A DNA stretch of 64,000 nt, taken from the NCBI GenBank assembly GCA_949361645.1, contig OX442436.1:4356087-4420086 (forward strand). Reading direction: 5' to 3'. The position numbers and the translations under genes are program-made. The notes under the pieces were generated by a model that had not been told where the DNA came from, ran no database searches, and was given only the letters and a program-made list of their open reading frames with translations. This document shows positions 55,211-64,000 of the stretch, one piece after another (within the stretch, counting starts at the first letter, position 1; each line of letters begins with the position of its first letter). The DNA comes from Spongilla lacustris (Eukaryota; Porifera; Demospongiae; Spongillida; Spongillidae).

Positions 55211-58200
55211 CTATGGATCATCAACAGTTTCCCTCTTCTTTTCAATGTTCTTGGGCAGAAGGAATGTCATTCCTGCTGTTATAAGTGCTACCACTGCACA
55301 AAGATCCAGTACAAAGTGAAAGTTCAGAGGCCACCCCTTCCCTATACAGAAACATTATACACATACAAATATGTATCAATAAAACGTAAACTGTATCACT
55401 CCATTCACATTCACACCATTTCCATCTACTTTTACAATCACCCACCATTTCCAGTGCTCCAAGCAAAGGCCAGAGCACCAGCCAGAGGGCCTAAAGTCCG
55501 GGCAACTGCCACCGTAGTCTGGCCAAAGCCATTCACAGAGCCTCGTGTCTCTGGCTAACAAATACGAGAACATGCTGGTGAACTTCAAGAGGATGTAAAA
55601 TGTGTGCTCAATACATACCACTGAAGAATTGCCCACCAATACCATGGCACTTGTCAGGGCACTGACTCTGATGTATGCAGACACGAGGAGAGGGCAGAAG
55701 GACTTATCATACATTCTACTACATTACACAACTTGCCTGGATATCACAATTAATCCGAATCCAAATATTAAGGTCACCCATATGTAGAGCGGAACTCGTT
55801 TCACTGAATTGTCATTCACCAGGTCCGTTTTTTGGAAGCCTTCACAGAATGATGATGTACCATTGGCCTCAAAGGTTACATTATTGTTATACAGTGGAGC
55901 ACTGTGGTTCATAAAATCTCCACTCCCCAAAGCTGTGTCACTGATGTTCTTCACTGTTGGTACTGGCCCAGTGATGCTGTTTGAGAATGGCAAAAATACA
56001 CTGCCAGCAGCTAGAGCAATGAGGGCTATTTGAAATGAGCCCCGATATCCACAGCACTTGGCAACAGGAGGGTAGATGACCAGCTGAATGAAATAAACAA
56101 TCACATACGAATATGAACTGCTTGTAGTGGAATGCAATAATTGAGGGCCAGAATACTTTGAACCAATGTTTCATCTATACAACCAGCTACCATGCATGTC
56201 ATTTTCAAAGTCCATATACAACACTGTGGTGTGGTGATACAATCACAATTCTGAGTGATTACATGTAATTGAATTTGTTAACTTGTTATTGCATACATTA
56301 TGTTTTTGATCTACAACAATAAAACACAAATGCCAATATAAGTAATATGCAAGAAACACACAAAGCATTAAATAAAAACATGCAGAATAATACAGATTTG
56401 TTTATTATATTCAATCATTTATTCGGCTTGATTTCTTTCATTAATAAATAACTATGACAAAGCATATATTAATATCATACATGTACTCACATGCACACAT
56501 ACACACACAACGGGCATTGGCCCCATTCCCACGTAGATAGAGACTTACCTACTGCCACCTACAGGTAATTTACTTAGCACTTGTACAAAATTGGCCAAGA
56601 CAATAACAGTAGGCTGCACTTACCATGCACACCACTTGCAGAACAGCCACTGTCATCAGCACTGTACCAATCTCACTGCCATCCATATCATATCCCCCAT
56701 ACTCTTGACCCGTGACCATCATAAGGGGAAACACCTGCACCCAACATTAAACATCAATACACATTATGGCGCTGCATGGCTGCACACGTACTTCATTGGT
56801 GACAATGGCCACAAACCCTGCCAGTGCATAAAACACTACCGAGAGAACTACTCTTCTGTCCTTCATTAATACAAGCATGGACTTCATCTTTTTCCGTCCA
56901 GCTTCCAGTTTTCTCAACGTCATTGACTTCAAGCCACCTTGTGCATGCACAGTGTTTAATCCAAGTCCACCGCAGCACAAGCACCGTCCAAGTGACTGGA
57001 ACCATTGAACCATCTCCTTCAGTCTGTGAACGATGGTATGAACAAGGCTCCAAAAGAGCTCCTGTACTTTTGACAGCATCCTTCCAAGCACACCAGGTTT
57101 AAATTGAGCATCATTATTTTCAATCAGCAATTCAATGTCCGTATGAGTGACTTCCTGTTCCACTACATGATCGATGTCTGTCTCTTCATTTATTTTGGGG
57201 GTTACATTATCTGAGCTATTGCTGGAGCCTGGGTGGCTTTGCGGTGTTAATTCTATGACCTCATCGGTTGGCTGTCCACCACTGCTGTTGTTATTCTCTT
57301 GGTGGAGCCGAACCTTGTGCAGGTGCAGTGTCTCATCAAGGAAGAGCCACGAGCCTGTGGGGCATGTGGACCTAACACCACATGGCACTACTTCACTATA
57401 GGTGGACCCTACATATCAAGCTGATTAATGCAATCGCTGCTCCAACAAAACAGGGCACAATGTATGGAAACCTGCAGAAAAATGGAACCTGAAAGACTGA
57501 ATATTTGTCAGCAGGCTGGGAAAGAAACCCTCCAACTACTGAGCCCTGCAACCCAACGACAGGAACATTAAAAAAACACCCTCGAAACATTATCCACTCA
57601 CCATCGTGCGTCCCACCCCAGAAACTATTCCAATCACTGTGAAGCCTTTTGCCTGGTTTGTGTTGTCACATATCTAAAGGATATAATGCAAAGCTGTTAT
57701 TCTAACTATGCAGACTATGGAGATATCTGTCCAATCAGTAAAGCACCATGCTAACACAGACCTCTGCTAGACTTGATTTGGTGACTCCGGCAATCCCATC
57801 AGCAAATCCCCAAAGCACCCGTGAAGACACAGCCCAGGCAAAGTTCTGGCTGAATCCAAACAGCAAAATCGAAAGCAGAGTTCCAAGGATGTTAACAAGT
57901 ATCACGGGCCTTCTTCCCCAGATGTCAGATGCCCAGCCCCACAGTAGGCTGCTGACAAGATTGCCAATGAAGTAGGCACTCCCTAGATAGCCGGCCATTT
58001 GGCCTAAATGAGATGAAAGGGGAGTAGGGAGTGGGAGTGCATTGGAATTACATGTAGTGCTCATATATGAATACTGGCATAGCCATAGCTAGCAGATTAA
58101 ATGTGTAAAGAATTGATCCTCCATTTATGAGAGGCTGTGAGATAATGCATGGATACCACCAATGCATTACTACACATGCGCATGCACTATAGCTAGTAGG

Positions 58201-60119
58201 ATGGAATGACAGCCAGCCTAGATTTTTAACCATATCACTACAAACAGGTACAGGATTTGTTGTGCATTTTTATACTCTCCTTTCCTTTGAGTGACCCATG
58301 ACATGAATTATACTTTCAGATGTCAAAATCGATGCACTTAGCATTGTCCATATTTTTGTGATAGAGCATGTAAAAAAAAATTTCATGCTGTTCCTAATGA
58401 CTTCATAAAATGTACAACTGCCTGCTCTGGGCTTATTGTACATTAAGAAGCTAAGGTGGGTGCATGATACAATCTATGCATGCAATAGCACAATGAGGTG
58501 GTACCTGTAGTGCACTGGTATATGCACATGCATGTGGTATGCACATGCACATGTATGTAGTGGGAAGTGAGAAACTTGTGTACAGAAATATCATTATCTT
58601 AGAACAACCAATATGGCTATAGGCCCCATGCATGCCCGCGGCAACATATAAGTACCTAGCTCTTCTCTTGGTAGCTCTGGGAAGAAGTCGTGCACCATAA
58701 ATGGCAGAAATGGGAATATCACCATGGAACCTGCATGAGAGGATCATAAAAGTGTGCACATATCTAGTGGACACTCTGCCAGGGACTGCAACAAAGAGGG
58801 TGCATGTGAATTTAAGTTTGGGACCCATTATAATTGGGTCCAAAATGAATCTCTTTTTTCATCACACGGTTGGGCTGGTGGGTTATTTACATAACAATGT
58901 GCTTGATATAAATTGTCCTTGAATATATTTGCGTTGAATACATTGGTCTGAATAATAATATATTCACCTTGAATAGGCCTACATGCACGCATGCACACAC
59001 GCACACACACGTATAGCTGAGTGCAATACATGAATGTTTATGTTTATGTGCAGCCCAACAGCAGGAGAAAAACTCACCAAACATGCTCACAAAGACAGAT
59101 GTAGAAATCACAAATATCTGAAAAGTAGGCCATTTAAAAATAATAAGAAGAACACTTTCCAGCTTACCGGCAAAGTTACATGTGATGTGGCATATTGGTA
59201 CACAAAAATAATAAGCAATATTATCAGCTCACTAATTTGCAAGGAGCACAACAAGTGTATATATATCAGCGTTAGGAAACCTATAACATTTGTTATAAGT
59301 GTTACTTGGCATGACTTGAACCTAGAGATGTTTGTGTATATTGCCGCATTGGGAAAAGGGGACATTTTAAAGCAACCTATCATAGCCATAACACACCGGA
59401 CTATGGTAAGCGACAAACTGTTCATTGTGAACAGGCCACCAAACCAACCAAAAACAAAGTTGCACCAGCAGAGAGTTCACTACTCGTGTTACAGCGTACA
59501 TCACTTAAACCTTGCTTATACGACGCTGCATTTTCTTTTGCAGGTACGTAATCCACATGATATCAAGTAACGACCATAAAATTAAGAACTTGGACTGTTA
59601 TTGTTCGCATAGACCCAAGCCCGCGAAAGTTCGAACTTTTGACTTGAATTCACACGTTCGTGTCTACGTCAGGTGGTGTTGCCAACACTTATATTCAAAG
59701 TACGATAATTGAAGTTATAATGCCCGACGCTATGCATAATGGGATGGAATACTACCTTTGCAATGCAATTTTCTGCATGCAGTTGCAGTGTGCAGATGTG
59801 TATGTATACCGGGGTATATAGAGGCCTACCATTAGACAACCGCACATAAAGAGGGTACTCATCCCGCGGTGTACTAATTATGCTATTAATTGTGTACACA
59901 ACACGCGGGCATTGGCTTGAAGTGCGACGCATTGCGTGTGTTGCTAAGCATGGCGATAGTCATGTTAATTGCTATACGTTATATCTTTTACTGTTTTAGC
60001 GCGGGGGCGCTCACCTTAAAAATGGGTAGGGGGGTGGTCTTTGGTTTCTCTTCGGTAAGACGAATTTGCCTCTTTCGATAGCAACAGCAAAGCGGAGCAC
60101 ATGAAGGTTTCAGACTCAT
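55211..60119 (-). CDS. Major facilitator superfamily transporter, 12 exons, complete
   Basis: Exons (transcript order): 60015-60119, 59078-59117, 58656-58730, 57762-58003, 57602-57673, 57413-57545, 56792-57354, 56624-56734, 55737-56083, 55619-55667, 55446-55554, 55211-55341. All joins keep frame; the product is 658 aa. It starts MSLKPSCAPLCCCYRKR, with a cysteine cluster that could be lipidated. The MFS motif A is GWASDIWGRRPV after TM2; NQAKGFTVIG and FLDETL are as in the plant ZIFL / fungal YCR023C group of proton-coupled exporters. Exon 7 adds a long cytoplasmic loop between TM6 and TM7; exon 9 adds a luminal loop with N-glycosylation sites. The C-terminal half has RGSVNGFGQT and GPLAGAL. 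The substrate is unknown. Intron 9 has a GC donor (AG|GCAAGT). A paralogue lies immediately upstream. Confidence 0.88.
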
Positions 60120-60329
60120 GACAGCGATCGATCGATATAGCGACATGGAAACGCCCAACTTGATTATAAAGCTATAATTATGCGTAACTATTAATTAACT
60201 TTACCGCTCGTACCACAATTTACCGGATTATACGATGGCTAAAACGTCATAGCATGCTAATTGACTTATGCTGCACATAAATAGTGACACATACACACAC
60301 ATGCAGACAAAATGCACCAACATAAAATC

Positions 60330-60494
60330 TCAAGATATGTGATCATCGGTCCTTGGTATGAGTGCCCTCTTTGTTTCAATGGACTTGGGCAGCAGAAAGG
60401 TAAGCAGATCGATCAAGACCATACTCCCAGCACAAATATAAAACAGGAAGTGGAAATTGAGGGGCCAGTCCAGCCCTATAATAAACGAGGGAAG

Positions 60495-60561
<67 letters not shown>

Positions 60562-63500
60562 ATGTGTGTATGTGTGTGTGTGCATGTGTGTGTGTGTGTG
60601 TGCAAGGCAATGTGTGCGTAAAGTGCATTAGCTTACATCTATAAACCACTCACCATTCCCTTCAGTCCAAGCAAAAAACAGAGCCCCACACAGAGGGCCA
60701 ATGGTACGCGAGATGGCCACAAGAGCTTGGGCATATCCATTCACTGTGCCCAACGTCTCGGGCTATACAATGCGTGCACACGGAGATAACAGGCAGTGCA
60801 AAGCACAGTCAATGTGCAATGCCTAGAGCACTGGTGGTGTGCATCAACATACTCACCCTTGTGGAGTTCCCCACCATGACCATCACACTGGTGAATGCAG
60901 TTTGCCTTAGGTACAGGAAAACATGAGTTAACACACACATGGGACACAACATGGCTACAGTGCATGATTACAATGTGTAACATTATTGGAACGCTTACAA
61001 TGTGTAACATTATTGGAACGCTTACAATGTGTAACATTATTGGAACACTTACAATGTGTAACATTATTGGAACACTTACAATGTGTAACATTATTGGAAC
61101 GCTTACAATGTGTAACATTATTGGAACACTTATACCTAGCCAGGACGTTCAGTCCGATGATTGCCAGAAGCCCCAGCCACACATAGATTGGAATCCTTGC
61201 CACAGAGTTCTCGTTAACACTGTCCACAGCGTCAAGGTAACCGGCGCAGGAAGTGGAGTTGGTGGTATTGAGCAGGCTGAAGTTCCCGCTCCCGGGAACA
61301 AGGATACTGGAATTAGTGAAGTTCATCACAACCGTACTGTTTGAATCGTGTTCTGTCCCTGCAATGGGTCCAAGGATCCTGTTGGAAAATGGCAGGACAA
61401 TGCATGCTGCCGCAAAGACCAGAGATGACAGTCCAAAGGACTTCCGATAGCCAAAACACCTGACGATCCTAGGATAGATCAGCACCTAAGCAGAGGGACA
61501 TCACCGCTTGTGACCGTGGCAACAGTGCCCCACCCACTGACCAGGAAAGGCATTTGCACTGTGGCCAGTAATATCAGAATGACGCTTATCTCATTGTCAT
61601 CCATCTTGTAGCCACCATGGTTGTAGTTGGCCACCATTAGCAGAGGGAATACCTATAGTACATGAGTACATAAGATTAAAACATCATTCAAGCATCCTCC
61701 TAATTCATAACTCAATACAGTACATGTATGGCTCATTAATTACCAACATTATTATTTTTTGATGTAAAATAATAAAGTTGATGTGTTTTAATTTACAAGT
61801 TGAAATTTGGTATATGAATAGTGGCACCCACAATGTTGTAGTATTTACAATCTGGAGTGAAAGTAAAAGCTACAAGCAGGCTTACAGTTTTATGAGTTAG
61901 CATGGAAGCCATACCACTTTTGCACATGTGGATGGCATATGTACTGACCATTGCTAACGGAAACTTTAATATTAAGGTCATGCCAATACCAATGCCCCCT
62001 CCCCCCTAAAAATTAAAAAAAAAAAAGTTATGCAACAGACTTGGTGTTGCGGAGAACTAAAAACTGGTGAATACCATTAACCTCCAGTTCAAGCATGTAG
62101 ACAAATAGATTCATACACAGGTGACAGTTGCCTGCATCAAATGCTCACATCATTTATGATTGCAGCAATCACACCAAGCAGGCCATACAGGAGGATTGGA
62201 ATGGAGACCGTCCTGTCCTTCATGATGGTGACAAAGGTCCTCGCGTCGGACCCAAGTGACTTCACTCTCCTAATCGCCTTCATTCCAGCCCATTTGCAAG
62301 CCCCGCCCCTGCTCTGGCAAGTACGACAACAGGCCACAATAGCCAACACACCACCAATGGTACTCTTCACTCTGTACTTCAGTATGTGCCTGAAATCCTT
62401 CCAGCACTTTGATGGACTTAAACACTCTAACAAACGAGCAGGTAAAGATTTCCTTTGTGGTGAAGCCATTTGTAGCAGCTGGGAGTCTGAGTCAATGCCA
62501 TCAGTGATGGAGCCATCTAGATCAAACCTGCCATCAGGATCATAGCAACTGTCCTCGTCTGACCTGCTGTGAGGATCACCACGACTCTCCTCATCTGATC
62601 TGCTGTGAGGATCACCATGACTCTCCTCATCTGATCTGCTGTGAGGATCAAGGTGACTGTCAACATCACTCTCTGTTTCCACTTCTCCACTCTCATCTCC
62701 GTCCACTCCTACACGTGTACCCCCACTTAAGTACAGCTCTACTTCAGAATCAGACGATGACCCCACCCCTTCAGACTTCACATCACCATCCTTTGCAAGG
62801 GTTTCGTCCAAGTACAGCCAGGTTGCTGCACCAGGCATACATACATTGATCCATCAATACAATACAACATTACAGTTGCATCACTAACCAATAGCGCTAA
62901 CCAAGGAGAGAAATACTCCAACCAAGCAAGGCAGCAGATAAGGGAACTCGCAGAAAAATGATGTTTGGAATGTCTTGTATTTGCGGGCAGGCTGTGCAAG
63001 AAATCCTCCAGCAAATGACCCCTAAGGAGGGAAGGAGGAGGAGGGAAGGAGGAGGAGGGAATGAGGAGGAGGAGGGAGGGGAAAGAAGAGAAAAGGGGAG
63101 GGAGAGAGGGAGAAGTGGGAAGAGAGCCATGAAGAATACCAGATCTAAGGGCCACTAAGATGCTAGGATCAGCATACCAGCAGCTGGCAAGTGGACCCAA
63201 CCATTCCAATTGTGGAAAACCCTGCAGCCAGGTTGCTGTTGTCACACACCTGCGACACACACACATACAAAAACAAGCAAATTGCTTGAAATAGCCACAT
63301 TGGCAGTCCCAGGTTCCCAGTGTAAAAATTAAAAATTATTTTTAAAAAGCCAACCTCTGCAATACACGTCTTACACACTCCGAGCGAGCCATCAAGTAGT
63401 CCCCACAGCAGCCTTGCGGCTACGGCCCATGCAACGTTCTGGCTAAGACCGAATACAAGGAGAGAGAGAGCTATGCCGCATGTGTTGGCGATCAGAACTG

Positions 63501-63596
63501 GTCTCCTCCCCCACATGTCCGAGATCCAACCCCACACCAGGCTGCCGATAAAATTTCCAATGTAGAATGCTCCGGCAATGTACCCTGTTTGTTGCC
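60330..63596 (-). CDS. Second MFS transporter paralogue, exons 4-12 (5' end outside window)
   Basis: Exons (transcript order): 63355-63596, 63178-63249, 62889-63021, 62149-62825, 61542-61652, 61136-61485, 60857-60905, 60654-60762, 60330-60475. Joins are in phase and mirror the downstream gene; exons of 242, 72, 133, 111, 49 and 109 bp are identical in length. Motif A is GWISDMWGRRPV; YLDETL and GTVNGYAQ follow. The exon-7 loop (225 codons) is acidic and has a 13-residue unit (like DPHSRSDEESRG) three times at 62545-62665. A luminal loop in exon 9 has several N-glycosylation sites (NST, NFT, NSS, NTT). Family and likely role are as for the neighbour; it is a membrane transporter of unknown substrate. 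Exons 1-3 were not found before 64000. Confidence 0.87.
60499..60600. repeat. (TG)n microsatellite in the last intron of the MFS paralogue
   Basis: A TG run from about 60499 to 60560, then interrupted TG/catg to 60600. It lies about 25 bases upstream (in transcript sense) of the exon-12 acceptor. Confidence 0.92.
60957..61135. repeat. 27-bp minisatellite touching a splice donor
   Basis: The unit begins acaatgtgtaacattattgg, with about 6.5 copies differing at one position (gcttac or acttac). The array occupies the intron between exons 9 and 10 of the MFS paralogue, and its last unit abuts the GTATAAG donor at 61135. Confidence 0.92.
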
Positions 63597-64000
63597 CTGC
63601 AAATGGATGTACAGTACAGTACACACATTACCCCCAAACTCCAGCTTATATATGATGCCTGTTGTGCTTGCTTGTTTTATTCCAAACCATTGATAATAGC
63701 TTGAATTGCAGTCGTTGTGTGTACCCCCCCCCACCCCCCTGCATATGCTCCAATAACAAACATCATCCCTATACTCTATGTGTTACCAGATCTGTTAAAT
63801 GACATGGTGTATGACATTGTCCTGCCTGTTGCACCACATGACATTACTTTGCCACACAATCATGCATGTGCCCCAGCCTACCCACCCTTGACCACAAAAA
63901 GCTGGATTTTAATATCAATTGGTTCATATAACTAACTCATCGTCACATATGTTTTAACCCTTGGTGTACATGCAGTGACCCAACTTCAGAAGGGGATGGT
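63597..64000. other. Intron or upstream region of the MFS paralogue
   Basis: No exon resembling exon 3 of the neighbour (FPFLPFMVHDFFPE-like) was found. A CCCC-rich stretch lies at 63725-63738. Confidence 0.5.

Noticed and set aside
60312..60644. Frame with long VCVC runs
   Set aside because: It is antisense to the last exon of the MFS paralogue and extended by a TG microsatellite.

Overview
The window is animal nuclear DNA: spliced genes with GT-AG introns, LTR and DNA transposons, and long satellite arrays. I infer an early-branching marine invertebrate, most likely a sponge, from the transposon mix and the diverged but recognisable animal genes. That is an impression from content, not a test. 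I saw no rRNA, tRNA gene, CRISPR array or bacterial operon.

Layout. 0-0.3 kb: the last exon of an LRRC40-like gene (+). 1.4-11.8 kb: a nested transposon island with two inverted-repeat elements that have exact 9-bp target duplications, a decayed DDE transposase split by one of them, a decayed Ulp1-protease/PHD reading frame, and a nearly intact Mag-like Ty3/gypsy element with 108/112-bp LTRs. 12-15 kb: low-complexity sequence plus a predicted three-exon gene for a small secreted protein. 15-35 kb: mostly transposons, dominated by elements whose ends read TGTC...GACA, with 4-bp CCGG or CCGT duplications and long inverted repeats made of short palindromes. These are the published hallmarks of Ginger1 transposons; one carries an OTU-protease remnant, and the Ulp1/PHD remnant probably belongs to another. 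35-46 kb: an arrestin-like exon, a minisatellite, a CENP-B/pogo-like pseudogene and a TTAA-flanked piggyBac-like element. 46-51 kb: three exons of an RNF113/CWC24-like splicing factor (-), in and around which lie a 19-bp minisatellite, a 30-bp repeat and a pure (GGGA)320 array. 52-53 kb: a decayed transposon reading frame. 54.5-64 kb: a tandem array of major facilitator superfamily genes (-), with one decayed remnant, one complete 12-exon gene (658 aa) and one paralogue whose first exons lie beyond the window edge.

How parts relate. The two MFS genes share intron positions and phases, and six internal exons have identical lengths, so they arose by duplication. The Ginger1-like elements share termini and target sites, and for one of them an undisturbed copy of the target lies next door, which proves the 4-bp duplication. 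The gypsy element sits inside what looks like a Ginger1 element. The strongest host-gene novelty is the predicted secreted four-cysteine protein at 14.2-15.0 kb; the strongest mobile-element novelty is the cluster of CCGG/CCGT-targeted elements with modular palindromic ends.
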